A stretch of DNA of 34,520 bases from Betaproteobacteria bacterium (GCA_003820645.1 RPOR01000017.1:1-34520), one strand, 5' to 3'. Shown: positions 9,249-20,976, counted from the stretch's first letter. Notes: a model not told the origin generated them from the sequence alone. Translations and numbers: made by a program.

Positions 9249-9860
9249 ATGGCGCACTACGAACTCAACATGCCGGTGACCGAGGAACAGGTGCGCCAGC
9301 TGCGCATCAACGATACCGTCACGCTGCACCAGACGCTGTACGGCATCCGCGATGCGACGCAGATCCACATGTTCGACCATGGCCGCAAAACCCGCTTCGA
9401 CCTAAAAGGCCATGCCGTCATCCATACCGCACCCAACGTGAAGTGGGTCGGCGAAACCAAGGAGCACCCGTCGGGCTATGCGCCGATCTGCATCGGTACC
9501 ACTACCAGCGCACGCATGGAACGGTTCACCCGGCCACTGATGGAGCAATATGGCGTGCGCATCGTCATCGGCAAGGGCGGTCTGTTTGCCGCTTCGGCGA
9601 AGGCATTCAGCGATTTGGGCGGCGTTTACCTCGCGATCATCGGCGGGACCGCGGCGCTGGAGACCACCTGGATCGAGCAGATCGAAGAGGTCGATCTCGA
9701 CGACCTCAATCCCGAGTCGCTATGGAAGTTCCGCATCAAGGGTTTCGGTCCGCTGCTGGTGGCGATGGATTCCCACGGCGGCAGCCTCTACACGGCGGTC
9801 AATTCCGCAGCGAAGGACAGGCGTGCCGGCGTGCTTGCCGCACTCGGCGTCAAAAGCTAG
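9249..9860 (+). CDS. Class I fumarate hydratase / tartrate dehydratase beta subunit
   Basis: 'PLMEQYGVRIVIGKGGLFAASAKAFSDLGGVYLAIIGGTAALETTWI'; immediately follows the alpha subunit. Confidence 0.92.
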   Translation: MAHYELNMPVTEEQVRQLRINDTVTLHQTLYGIRDATQIHMFDHGRKTRFDLKGHAVIHTAPNVKWVGETKEHPSGYAPICIGTTTSARMERFTRPLMEQYGVRIVIGKGGLFAASAKAFSDLGGVYLAIIGGTAALETTWIEQIEEVDLDDLNPESLWKFRIKGFGPLLVAMDSHGGSLYTAVNSAAKDRRAGVLAALGVKS

Positions 9861-9866
9861 GCAGTC

Positions 9867-11582
9867 ATGAAAACCATCAAGACCGACATTCTGATTCTCG
9901 GCTCCGGCGGCGCCGGCCTGTTCGCCGCGCTGCATGCGCACCAGCACAACCCGGCGCTGTCGATCACCGTCGCGGTCAAGGGCCTGCTCGGGAAAAGCGG
10001 CTGCACGCGCATGGTGCAGGGAGGCTACAACGTTGCGCTGGCTGCCGGTGATTCGGTCGAGCGTCATTTCATGGATACCATCGAGGGCGGCAAGTGGCTG
10101 CCCGATCAGGATCTTGCCTGGACTCTGGTCGAAACCGCTGTGGAGCGCATTCACGAGCTCGAGAACGAGCTGGGCTGTTTCTTCGACCGCAACCCCGACG
10201 GCACCATCCACCAGAAGGCATTTGCCGGCCAGACCTTCGACCGCACCGTGCACAAGGGCGACCTGACCGGCATCGAAATCATCAACCGGCTGGCCGAACA
10301 GGTCTGGGCGCGCGGTATCGAGCGCCTCGAAGAGCACCGCGCTGTCGAGCTCATCAAGAACCGGGCCGGCGATGCAATTTCCGGCGTGTTGATGATCGAC
10401 ATGCGCACCGGTGAATTCGTATTCGTGCAGGCGCAGGCCGTGTTGCTGGCCACTGGCGGCGGGCCGACCATGTACAAGTTCCACACGCCCTCGGGCGACA
10501 AGAGCTGCGACGGCATGGCGATGGCGCTGCGCGGCGGCCTGGTGCTGCGCGACATGGAAATGGTGCAGTTTCACCCGACCGGCCTGATCGCGGGCTCCGA
10601 CACGCGTATTACCGGCACCATCATCGAGGAAGGGTTGCGTGGTGCCGGCGGCTATCTGCTGAACGGCGCCGGCGAACGCTTCATGCACAACTACGATCCG
10701 CGCAACGAGCGTGCCACGCGTGACATCGTCAGCCGCGGCATGTACGAGGAAATGCGCGCAGGCCGCGTCAACAAGCACGGCGGGCTGTACATCACCATGA
10801 GTCACCTCGACCCGGTGATGGTGCGCCGCGAGTTCAAGGGCATGGTCGAGCGCTGCGCCGACTGCGGTTTCGATCTCGTCGGCGGCCTGGTCGATGTGGT
10901 GCCTACCGCGCATTACATGATGGGCGGGGTGGCGTTCAAGACCGACTGCACCACCGACCTGCACGGCCTGTTCGTTGCCGGCGAGGATTCCGGCGGCGTG
11001 CACGGCGCCAACCGTCTCGGCGGTAACGGTGTTGCCAATTCCACGGTGTTCGGCGGCATCGCTGGCGACGTCATGCCGGGCTGGGTCAAGGCCCATGGCG
11101 AATTTCGTTTGCCAGACCAGGAAGCGATCGATGCCGCGGTGGCGCGCTGCCGTGCGCCGCTGGCGCGCAAGGGCGGCGACATCAACGCCATCCGTGAAGA
11201 ACTCTATAACGTCATGTGGGATGACGTCGGCATCGTCCGCGATGCGGCGTCACTGACGCGGGCTTCGGGCTTGCTCGACGAACTCGACGCGCGGCTCGAT
11301 GCGACTGGAGTCGACGGTTCCACGCTGGCCTTCAATCTGACCTGGCATGACTGGATGAACCTGAAGAACCTGGTGCTGGTGTCAAAGTCGATCCGTTTTG
11401 CCGCAATGGCGCGCGAGGACTCGCGTGGTGCGCATTTCCGCGCCGACTTTCCGGATGTCCGCGATCTGGAGAATTCGCGCTATACCTGCGTCAGCTGGCA
11501 GGACGAGCGTTTTGCCAGCGAAACCCGGCCGGTCCACTTCACCCGCGTCAGGCCCGGAGAGTCGCTGCTGACTGCGGTCTGA
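9867..11582 (+). CDS. FAD-binding succinate dehydrogenase/fumarate reductase-like flavoprotein subunit
   Basis: 'TDILILGSGGAGLFAALHAHQ', 'KSGCTRMVQGGYNVAL', 'MEMVQFHPTGL', 'HYMMGGVAFKTD', 'LFVAGEDSGGVHGANRLGGN'. Confidence 0.94.
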   Translation: MKTIKTDILILGSGGAGLFAALHAHQHNPALSITVAVKGLLGKSGCTRMVQGGYNVALAAGDSVERHFMDTIEGGKWLPDQDLAWTLVETAVERIHELENELGCFFDRNPDGTIHQKAFAGQTFDRTVHKGDLTGIEIINRLAEQVWARGIERLEEHRAVELIKNRAGDAISGVLMIDMRTGEFVFVQAQAVLLATGGGPTMYKFHTPSGDKSCDGMAMALRGGLVLRDMEMVQFHPTGLIAGSDTRITGTIIEEGLRGAGGYLLNGAGERFMHNYDPRNERATRDIVSRGMYEEMRAGRVNKHGGLYITMSHLDPVMVRREFKGMVERCADCGFDLVGGLVDVVPTAHYMMGGVAFKTDCTTDLHGLFVAGEDSGGVHGANRLGGNGVANSTVFGGIAGDVMPGWVKAHGEFRLPDQEAIDAAVARCRAPLARKGGDINAIREELYNVMWDDVGIVRDAASLTRASGLLDELDARLDATGVDGSTLAFNLTWHDWMNLKNLVLVSKSIRFAAMAREDSRGAHFRADFPDVRDLENSRYTCVSWQDERFASETRPVHFTRVRPGESLLTAV

Positions 11583-11684
11583 AGCCTGCCGCCGTCCCGG
11601 TATTAACATGTGCGGTTTGATTTTTTCCGGGTGGCGGGGGAGACTCGCTGTCCGTCATCAGTCGGTCAATCAGGGGGAGGTATC

Positions 11685-12677
11685 ATGAATCGGTCCATGA
11701 CTCACGCGGTTCGTTGCACGATCGGCGTTATCGTAACTGTCGGCGGCGTGCTGTCAGCCGTTGCACCTGCCTTCGCGCAGGAATTTCCGGCGCGCGCGAT
11801 CCGCATGGTGCTGCCGTTCCCGGCAGGCGGCGGCAGCGATGTCGTTGCGCGCATCATTGCCCAGAAGTATGCCGCGCAGCTCGGCCAGCAGGTGGTCGTC
11901 GACAATCGCGCCGGTGCCAGCGGCAACATCGCCGCCGACATCGTCGCAAAGGCGCCGGGCGACGGTTACACGGTGCTGTTCGGCAATTCTTCGCTTTCGA
12001 TCAGCCCGGCAATCTACAAGAAACTCTCTTACGATCCGGTACGCGACCTGACGGCAATTTCCATGGCATCGTCGTATCCGTTTGCACTGGTCGCCCATCC
12101 GGCGCTGCCGGTGAAGAGTGTCAAGGAGCTGGTCGCATTGGCTAAATCCAAGCCGAATTCTCTGGATTATTCGTCGGCCGGTGCCGGAACGATGTCACAT
12201 ATGGCCATGGAAATGCTGCGGGTGAAGACCGGCACGCGCATCACCCATCTGCCGTACAAGGGCGCTGCGCCGGCGACGGTCGCGCTGCTGACCGGTGAAT
12301 CACAGGTGGCGTTCATCGTGATGCCGGTTGCCGGTCCGCATATCAACACCGGCCGGCTGCGCGGCCTCGGTGTCGCCGCGAAGGCCCGCTCTGCCGTGGT
12401 GCCGAACATTCCGACCATGGAGGAAGCGGGTGTGCCGGGCCATCTCGCCGTGCAGTGGAACGGGCTGTTCGCCCCGTCGAAGACGCCGCCGGCGGTGCAG
12501 GACAAACTGTACCGCGAATGGGTCGCTGCCGTGAAATCGCCGGAGGTCAGCAAACGCATCGTCGCCCAAGGCGCCGAGCCCAGTGGCAACACGCCGGCGG
12601 AATTCTCGGCGTTCTTCAAGGCGGAAGCTGCGAAATGGGCCGACGTGGCGAAACAGTCCGGGACCAAAGTCGATTGA
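11685..12677 (+). CDS. Bug family tripartite tricarboxylate transporter substrate-binding protein
   Basis: 'FPARAIRMVLPFPAGGGSDVVARIIAQKYAAQLGQQVVVDNRAGASGNIAAD' after a signal peptide; GGGGGAGG-like RBS upstream. Confidence 0.95.
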   Translation: MNRSMTHAVRCTIGVIVTVGGVLSAVAPAFAQEFPARAIRMVLPFPAGGGSDVVARIIAQKYAAQLGQQVVVDNRAGASGNIAADIVAKAPGDGYTVLFGNSSLSISPAIYKKLSYDPVRDLTAISMASSYPFALVAHPALPVKSVKELVALAKSKPNSLDYSSAGAGTMSHMAMEMLRVKTGTRITHLPYKGAAPATVALLTGESQVAFIVMPVAGPHINTGRLRGLGVAAKARSAVVPNIPTMEEAGVPGHLAVQWNGLFAPSKTPPAVQDKLYREWVAAVKSPEVSKRIVAQGAEPSGNTPAEFSAFFKAEAAKWADVAKQSGTKVD

Positions 12678-12696
12678 CCGGAAGGTCGCTGCCGCG

Positions 12697-13728
12697 ATGG
12701 CCAACGTTGCGATCGATGCCTTGACCGACCTCGCCGTGCGCGCACTGAAGCGTGCTGGCGCATCCAAGCCCATGGCGCAGGTTACGGCGCGGGCGCTGGT
12801 CCTTGCCGAAGCCGAGGGCTTGTCCGGCCACGGCCTGTCACGCGTTGCGTTGTATGCGCAGCACCTGCGCGAAGGTCGTGCCGACGGCAAGGCGAAGCCG
12901 AAAATCGTCAAAAAGGCAGGTGCGACCTGCCTCATCGATGCCGGCGGCGGCCTGGCATTCCCTGCGGCGGCGCTGGCCGCCAACGAAGCCATCAAGCGCG
13001 CACGGCGTTACGGCGTGGCCTTTGCCGGCGTTACCAACAGCCATCATTTTGGCGCCGCCGCATATCACCTCGCGCCAATCGCGGATGCAGGCCTGGTCGG
13101 ACTCGCGTTCACCAATTCGCCGGCGGCGATCAATGCCTGGGGCGGGAAAAAAGCGTTCTTCGGCACCAATCCGATCGCGGCGATTTTCCCGCGCCAAGGC
13201 GCAGCGCCCATTGTCATCGACCTGTCGCTGACCGAAGTCACCCGCGGCAAGATCATGCTGATGGCCAAGGAAGGCAAGCCGATTCCGCCGGGTTGGGCGG
13301 TCGACCGTGACGGCCATCCGACCACCGATGCCCAGGCCGCGTTGACCGGCAGCCTGACCGCGATCGGCGGCGTCAAGGGTACTGCGCTGGCGCTGATGGT
13401 CGAAGCGCTGTGCGTTGCACTGACCGGAGCGGCATTAAGCCGCGACAACGATTCGTACTTCGAACCCGGAAACAAGCCGCGCATCGGTCATGCGATCATT
13501 GCCATCAATCCGCAGGCGCTGGCCGGAGCGGATGTCTATTACGCGCGCATCGACGACATGGTCGGACAGATGCTCGCCGATGGAGGCGTGCGGCTGCCCG
13601 GTACGCGGCGTCAATTGGCGGTCGTCCAGGCGCAGACCGATGGCATTGCGATTGCAGACGGGCTGCACCGGGAATTGCTGCAGCTGGCCGGGCGTCCACG
13701 CAAGACCGCAGGTTCGACGCTGAAATAG
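12697..13728 (+). CDS. Ldh family oxidoreductase (malate/L-lactate/L-sulfolactate dehydrogenase family)
   Basis: 'AEGLSGHGLSRVALYAQHLREG', 'GVTNSHHFGAAAYHLAPIADAGLVGLAFTNSPA', 'FGTNPIA'. Confidence 0.92.
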   Translation: MANVAIDALTDLAVRALKRAGASKPMAQVTARALVLAEAEGLSGHGLSRVALYAQHLREGRADGKAKPKIVKKAGATCLIDAGGGLAFPAAALAANEAIKRARRYGVAFAGVTNSHHFGAAAYHLAPIADAGLVGLAFTNSPAAINAWGGKKAFFGTNPIAAIFPRQGAAPIVIDLSLTEVTRGKIMLMAKEGKPIPPGWAVDRDGHPTTDAQAALTGSLTAIGGVKGTALALMVEALCVALTGAALSRDNDSYFEPGNKPRIGHAIIAINPQALAGADVYYARIDDMVGQMLADGGVRLPGTRRQLAVVQAQTDGIAIADGLHRELLQLAGRPRKTAGSTLK

Positions 13729-13825
13729 TTTTTAACTAATTGATTTTAAATAATATATTTAAATTCGTTACCGGTGTCCGGCCCGGTCGAGTGATCCCCC
13801 GCCGGCGCGCCACTGTGCTCGGTCA

Positions 13826-15634
<1,809 letters not shown>

Positions 15635-15654
15635 AGCCGCACCGGAAACCGCGC

Positions 15655-15951
15655 TCAGCCGAGGCCTTCGACGATGCGCAGATCGCGCTCCACCGCGGCG
15701 CCGGCCAGTTCCCGGAGCGCTGCCTGATAGGCCGGTGTGTCGTGTGCCGACAGTGCCTGTGCCAGGCTGTCGAATTCGATCACCACCACGCGCTGCTGGA
15801 TACCGGCCTCATAGACTTTTGCCGCCATGCCGCGCACCAGGAAACGTCCGCCATGCGCCTGCACCGCGGCCGGCGCCAGGCTCGCGTAGCGAGCGAATGC
15901 TTCCGGATTGTGGATCGCGCGGTAAGTCACCACCCAGTAGCCCTTGGCCAT
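15655..15951 (-). CDS. DUF1330 domain-containing protein
   Basis: 'MAKGYWVVTYRAIHNPEAFARYASLAPAAVQAHGGRFLVRG...VVIEFDSLAQALSAHDTPAYQAAL'. Confidence 0.9.
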   Translation of the reverse strand: MAKGYWVVTYRAIHNPEAFARYASLAPAAVQAHGGRFLVRGMAAKVYEAGIQQRVVVIEFDSLAQALSAHDTPAYQAALRELAGAAVERDLRIVEGLG

Positions 15952-16052
15952 CTGACCCTCCGTGTCGGAAAATGTGGTTGTGCAGCGAATGATACGCTGC
16001 TGCATCCGCGCCATAATGGCGATGCGGTTTGACATTGTGGAGGAGGAAACAC

Positions 16053-16949
16053 ATGGGCATCACGATCGTCCCGGTCACCCCGGATTTTGTCGCCGAAATC
16101 GGCGACGTCGACCTCGCGCGGCCGCTGGCGGCCGACGACCTTGCGGCGATCAAGGCGGCATTCTGGAAATACGCGGTACTGGTGTTCCCGCAGCAGACGC
16201 TGAGCCAGGAACAGCAACTCGCGTTTGCGCGGCACTTCGGTCCCATCGAGACCGACCGCACGCTGGATCCGAAGGCGACTCCGTCGCGCTTCAGCGGCGC
16301 GTTTGCCGACATCTCCAATCTGGCGGCGGACGGCAAGATCTGGGGCGAAACCAGCCGCCAGCGCATGTACAAGGCCGGGAACAGGCTGTGGCATACCGAC
16401 AGTTCCTTCAAGCGGCTGCCCAGTATCTGCTCGCTGCTGTATGCGGAAACGGTGGCACCCATCGGCGGGCACACGGAATTCGCCGACCAGCGCGCCGCGT
16501 ACGATGCGCTGCCCGCAGCGACGAAGGACAGGCTGCAGGGCCTGGTCGTCGAGCACTGGATCGCGACGTCGCGCCGGCGCAGCGGTTTTGCGGAATTCAC
16601 CGAAGAGGAGCAGCAGCGGCTGCCGCCGGTGCCGCAGGTTCTGGTGCGTACCATTCCGCAGAGCCGGCGCAAGTCGCTTTTCGTGGCCTCACATGCCGGT
16701 CGCATCTGGGGCATGCCGGATGTCGAGGGGCGCGCGCTGATCGACGAAATGATCGCGCACGTGACACAACGCCAGTTTGTCTATACCCATCGCTGGCGGC
16801 CGCACGAACTGGTGATGTGGGACAACCGCTGCACCATGCACCGCGGCACCGATTTCGACGACCTGCGCTGGGTGCGGGACATGCGCCGCGTGACCGTCAG
16901 CGACGTGGCTAATTCCTGCGAGCAGGAGGGCGTGCCGGTCCCCGCGTGA
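16053..16949 (+). CDS. TauD/TfdA family Fe(II)/2-oxoglutarate dioxygenase
   Basis: 'LWHTDSSFKRLPS' (HxD), distal His 'LVMWDNRCTMHRGTDFDD'; AGGAGG RBS. Confidence 0.93.
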   Translation: MGITIVPVTPDFVAEIGDVDLARPLAADDLAAIKAAFWKYAVLVFPQQTLSQEQQLAFARHFGPIETDRTLDPKATPSRFSGAFADISNLAADGKIWGETSRQRMYKAGNRLWHTDSSFKRLPSICSLLYAETVAPIGGHTEFADQRAAYDALPAATKDRLQGLVVEHWIATSRRRSGFAEFTEEEQQRLPPVPQVLVRTIPQSRRKSLFVASHAGRIWGMPDVEGRALIDEMIAHVTQRQFVYTHRWRPHELVMWDNRCTMHRGTDFDDLRWVRDMRRVTVSDVANSCEQEGVPVPA

Positions 16950-17004
16950 CCCGTTGCAGGTTCACAGCACCATGTCCCGGCCGAACGATGGCTGCGTAAT
17001 TGCC

Positions 17005-17032
17005 AAAAAAACACCCCGCCGCAGCGGGGTGT
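17005..17032 (-). terminator. Intrinsic terminator of the OmpA-family gene
   Basis: ACACCCCGC-CGCA-GCGGGGTGT with an adjacent A7 run on + (U run on - strand transcript). Confidence 0.8.
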
Positions 17033-17052
17033 AGCCGTTCTGCAGGACGCGT

Positions 17053-17553
17053 TCAGTCGGTGCAGAACTTTGTCACTGCCATCGGTTCTTTCGCGTCTTT
17101 GCCTTCCCAGAACATCAGCTTCTGGTCCAGGCCCTTTTCCGCCAGGTACACCTGCACGGCCTTGGCGCGCTGCTCATCGAGGTTGGCGTTGCTCTCGGCC
17201 TCAAGCCGGTCTGAGTGGCCGGTAATGATCACGGAGCCGACGTTGAGCGGGCGGGGATCTTTCTTGGTGCCTTTGTTGATCAGATCTACCAACTTGTCGA
17301 GCTCGGCTTTGCCGCCGGCCTTGAGTGTTGCGCTGCCTGAATCAAATGCGGAGTCACCCTGCGCCATGGCTTTCAGCACGAGCGCCTGCCGTCCCGGCTT
17401 GGCGCCGGGTTTGGCGGGCGGCTTGATCTTGATGCCCGACACTTCAACGGCGACGCGGCGGTTTGGCTGCAGACAACTGACCAGTTCGGGGCTGGCGGCG
17501 CAACCGGCAATCAGCGCAGCCATTGCGGCAGCGCCCAAAGGCAATATCTTCAT
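17053..17553 (-). CDS. OmpA family lipoprotein
   Basis: Lipobox 'ALIAGC'; OmpA_C 'VIITGHSDRLEAESNANLDEQRAKAVQVYLAEKGL'. Confidence 0.88.
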   Translation of the reverse strand: MKILPLGAAAMAALIAGCAASPELVSCLQPNRRVAVEVSGIKIKPPAKPGAKPGRQALVLKAMAQGDSAFDSGSATLKAGGKAELDKLVDLINKGTKKDPRPLNVGSVIITGHSDRLEAESNANLDEQRAKAVQVYLAEKGLDQKLMFWEGKDAKEPMAVTKFCTD

Positions 17554-17861
17554 TTGACTACTCCTCTCTGGATTTATTTGAATTCGCGGCGCAGGCAGGG
17601 CTGCGCCGTCTGCAACAATTCTAGGCTCCAACGCGCCGCCAGGGCAATCAAAATTAACAATAGTCCCGGACCGGTTCCAGAAAATGGAATCGGGAGCCGG
17701 CGATGACCGATTTTGGGCGTTGACGGCACCATCCGAACGGAGCCCTCGATGACCGGCGCACTGGGCCACTAGCGCTTTGGAACGCGATGCGATGACGATT
17801 CCACCAGGCGGATGCGGGATCGGCTTCCCGGGGGGGCTGGACGGCCGATTTCAATGCGACT

Positions 17862-19112
17862 TCAACGGCCCAAGCCGTCGAAGCCGCGCGCGTCCATCAG
17901 TCGCTCACGGGACATTTCGGCGATGGTGTTGGCACCGAGCATCGCCATGTCACGGTCGATTTCGTCCTGCAGCAGCTTGATCGCATGGCGCACGCCGGTC
18001 TCGCCGGCAACGGCCGCCGCATACAGCATCGGCCGGCCGATGAACACGAACTTTGCGCCCAGCGCCAGCGCCTTCAGTACGTCGGTACCCCGGCGCACGC
18101 CGCTGTCCATCATGACCGTCATGTCACCGGCCAATTCGACGATGCCGGGCAGCACGCGCAGCGGTGAGGAGGCCGAATCGAGCTGGCGGCCACCGTGATT
18201 GGAGACGATGATGCCGTCGGCGCCGTGCTCGCGCGCGAGCTTCGCATCGGCCTTGTCCAGGATTCCCTTGATCACCAGCCGGCCCGGCCACAGCCGGCGC
18301 ATCAGCGCGACATGCGCCCAGTTCAGATGGTCGCGGTTGGCGCGCTCGCGCACCGCGGTGCGCGACACCAGCGGTGTGCGTTTGCCCATGTTCTCGAAGT
18401 GCGGCATGCCCTGGGTGAAATACGTGCGCAGCGCCGTACCGACGAGCCAGCGGGGCCGCGCCAGACATTGCAGCGCCAGGCGCAGATTGGGCCGCAGCGG
18501 TGCGTTATAGCCGTTGCGCACATTGTTCTCGCGGTTGGCGCCCACGGGGATGTCCACCGTCAGTACCAGCGTGTCGTAACCGGCCCTCGCCACGCGCTCG
18601 ACGAGTTCGGTGATCGCCTGCTCTTCGCCCGGCAGGTAGGCCTGGAACCACGAGTGGCCGGGGCTGGCGGAGCGCACTTGTTCCAGCGGCGTCAGCGACG
18701 CACCGCTGAGGATCATCGGCACGTTGCGGGACGCCGCGGCGGTGGCCAGCGCCAGGTCGCCCTGGAATGCGGCGAGCGAAGTGCCGCCCATGGGGGCGAT
18801 CCCGAATGGCGAATCATAGACGCGACCGAACAATTCCGTTTTCTGCGAGCGCTGCGACACATTGACCAGCATGCGCGGTACCAGCGCCAGATCATCAAAG
18901 GCCGAGCGGTTCCAGTTGAGCGTCACGTTGCGCTCGACGCCACCCGACACGTAGCCGTAGATCGGGCGCGGGATGTAACGTCGTGCCGGCGCCTCGAAGT
19001 CCTCCAGCGCGAGCATCAGTCGCAGCGCAGGCGGCGCCGCGGCGCTGGTCAGGTGCGGCGCGGCGCGGTCGGCAGAAGACAGCGTCTGGATCGGCGGTTT
19101 GACGGTCGACAT
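17862..19112 (-). CDS. FMN-dependent alpha-hydroxy acid oxidase/dehydrogenase (LldD-like)
   Basis: 'PFGIAPMGGTSLAAFQGDLALATAAASRNVPMILSG', 'GADGIIVSNHGGRQLDSASSPL', 'MMDSGVRRGTDVLKALALGAKFVFIGRP'. Confidence 0.94.
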   Translation of the reverse strand: MSTVKPPIQTLSSADRAAPHLTSAAAPPALRLMLALEDFEAPARRYIPRPIYGYVSGGVERNVTLNWNRSAFDDLALVPRMLVNVSQRSQKTELFGRVYDSPFGIAPMGGTSLAAFQGDLALATAAASRNVPMILSGASLTPLEQVRSASPGHSWFQAYLPGEEQAITELVERVARAGYDTLVLTVDIPVGANRENNVRNGYNAPLRPNLRLALQCLARPRWLVGTALRTYFTQGMPHFENMGKRTPLVSRTAVRERANRDHLNWAHVALMRRLWPGRLVIKGILDKADAKLAREHGADGIIVSNHGGRQLDSASSPLRVLPGIVELAGDMTVMMDSGVRRGTDVLKALALGAKFVFIGRPMLYAAAVAGETGVRHAIKLLQDEIDRDMAMLGANTIAEMSRERLMDARGFDGLGR

Positions 19113-19457
19113 GGCATTTCCCACAGGGTCATATATTGAACGCCGAGCGTAGATGAAGGGGCTTACCCGAGTCAATTTGGCTGCATGGAGTGTGGACTGT
19201 GCCGGCCACCGCCTCGTGTCATCTGCCTTTGATTGTCCGAAACGGGCGCTGCTGCAAGGCGCCCCGTGACCCCGCCACCGGGCGCTCCGATTCGCCTCGT
19301 CATCCGGCCTGCGGACGCGGGGGAGATGTGCGCGCGCAGGCGATTACCTCCATCCGGTGCTGCATGGCGCAGCCTGACTCGAGGAAGTTCCGCCGGACGT
19401 CGTCGTGATGCGGCGCACTGCCATTTGCTGCCGAGTGCTGCGGGCGGCGCCTGGCGC

Positions 19458-19724
19458 TCAGCGCTTTTCCGCAGCGACCCTTCCCTGGGGATTCAAGTAA
19501 ACACGGTAACGGTTTTTGTCGCTGCAGGTCACGATGTAATCGCGGTTACCCTGGGTCACGACATTGACTACCTGGCCGCAGGGCAAGCCGAGCAGCGAGA
19601 TGGTTGATGTCAGATCCTTGGCCAGTGCGCCATTTTCAGCTGCGCCGGCTGGTCCCGCGAATAACATGGTCAAGGCCAGGATCAGGGCCCGGCCCGGGGT
19701 TTGGGATTGCGTTCGGGTGTTCAT
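19458..19724 (-). CDS. Small secreted hypothetical protein
   Basis: Signal peptide MNTRTQSQTPGRALILALTMLFAGPAGAAENG; two cysteines in the mature part; no recognised family. Confidence 0.6.
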   Translation of the reverse strand: MNTRTQSQTPGRALILALTMLFAGPAGAAENGALAKDLTSTISLLGLPCGQVVNVVTQGNRDYIVTCSDKNRYRVYLNPQGRVAAEKR

Positions 19725-19749
19725 GATGAAGGGTTTCCTTTTGCGATTT

Positions 19750-20583
19750 TCAGAGTTTTGCAAACTTTTCCGGATCGGTGAGCACGCCCCAGATCACTTC
19801 GCGTGATCCCATGATCTCGGTGGCCAGCGATGGATCGCCGTTTTTCAGCACATCATTCACTTTCAGCAGCAACTGATCATAAGCCTGCCGCAGTTGCGCG
19901 AGCGCCGTCTTGCCGTTGCCTTCGTGGTGGTTCTTGAACTGTTTCAACAGATCGTCGACCTGATTCTTCAAAGCGATTTTGGTGAAAACGCCGATGGCGT
20001 CCGTGCTCTTGATGCGTTGTTCCAGCGCTGCCAGGTCCAGCGACGGCGCTTTGGCGCGCGCCGGCGCAGCGCCTGGTTTCTGCGGTGGCGTTGCGCGCAC
20101 CACCGGCGCGGCCACTTTGGCCGGAACTTTCGCTGCCGGCTTGTCAGCTACAGCAGTACCGATGCTGGGCGCGGCGGCTGCGCCGGATGTGGCCGCGACG
20201 GGGGGGGTGGTGGTTGCAGGGGGTGTGGGGGGTATGGACGCGACGGTGGCGGGGGCTGCTGGTGTTTCCGTACGCGGTTCCGGGACCGTTGGTAACGCCG
20301 CACTGATCGGGGCCGTTGAGGCCGCCGGCGCCACGGCAACAGGCGCCGCCTCGGGTACGATCTCGGGCAGCGGCGGCAACTGCTCGACAACCACGGTGCC
20401 ACCGGACCCCGCGCTCTGCGACAGTTCCGTCACGTCCGTCCGATCCTGCGCAGCATCGGGCAGCAGTCGCTCAACGACGACGCTGCCACCCGGCATCGCG
20501 CCGGTTGCGGGCGCAGTACCCGTAACGGTGCACCCTGCCACCTGAAGCAGAAAAAGCAGTCCGAAGATGTACGTTGCGCGCAT
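19750..20583 (-). CDS. Pro/Ala/Thr-rich putative lipoprotein, hypothetical
   Basis: N-terminus 'MRATYIFGLLFLLQVAGC' (lipobox), low-complexity linker, C-terminal helical domain. Confidence 0.75.
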   Translation of the reverse strand: MRATYIFGLLFLLQVAGCTVTGTAPATGAMPGGSVVVERLLPDAAQDRTDVTELSQSAGSGGTVVVEQLPPLPEIVPEAAPVAVAPAASTAPISAALPTVPEPRTETPAAPATVASIPPTPPATTTPPVAATSGAAAAPSIGTAVADKPAAKVPAKVAAPVVRATPPQKPGAAPARAKAPSLDLAALEQRIKSTDAIGVFTKIALKNQVDDLLKQFKNHHEGNGKTALAQLRQAYDQLLLKVNDVLKNGDPSLATEIMGSREVIWGVLTDPEKFAKL

Positions 20584-20754
20584 AAGAGGCCCTAAAACAT
20601 GATCATTTGATGCTGGCACCGGCAGTGCTGCTTCCCGGTTGCTACCGCAGTTTTCAAAGTACTAACTTCATTATTTCGAACACGGCGCCGGGTTATGGTT
20701 CCCCGTGCCCCTGTTCCAGTATCATGTTTCCGCATCAAAATAGTCAGGAATCCC

Positions 20755-20976
20755 GTGGAAACCCGCGACTTTAAACTGAATGACGACTACGTCAGGCTAT
20801 GTGACCTGCTGAAACTCGCCGGCATCGCCGAGAGCGGCGGCCAGGGCAAGCAGATGGTTGCTGCAGGTGAGGTCAGTGTTGACGGCCGGCCGGAGGCGCG
20901 CAAGACCGCGAAAATCCGCGCCGGGCAGACCGTCGAATGCCACGGCGTCAAAGTCATCGTGCTGGCTGCGGCATGA
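20755..20976 (+). CDS. RNA-binding S4 domain protein (YbcJ-like), GTG start
   Basis: 'FKLNDDYVRLCDLLKLAGIAESGGQGKQMVAAGEVSVDGRPEARKTAKIRAGQTVECHGVKVIV'. Confidence 0.88.
   Translation: METRDFKLNDDYVRLCDLLKLAGIAESGGQGKQMVAAGEVSVDGRPEARKTAKIRAGQTVECHGVKVIVLAAA

Noticed and set aside
9720-11096. 458-aa minus-strand ORF opposite the flavoprotein
   Set aside because: Shadow ORF of a GC-rich coding region.
17554-17861. Possible small gene or pseudogene in the intergenic gap after the OmpA-like gene
   Set aside because: Only short shadow-like ORFs without a recognisable motif or RBS.
18195-19139. 314-aa plus-strand ORF opposite the alpha-hydroxy acid dehydrogenase
   Set aside because: Arg/His-rich shadow frame; the minus-strand protein has clear FMN-enzyme motifs.
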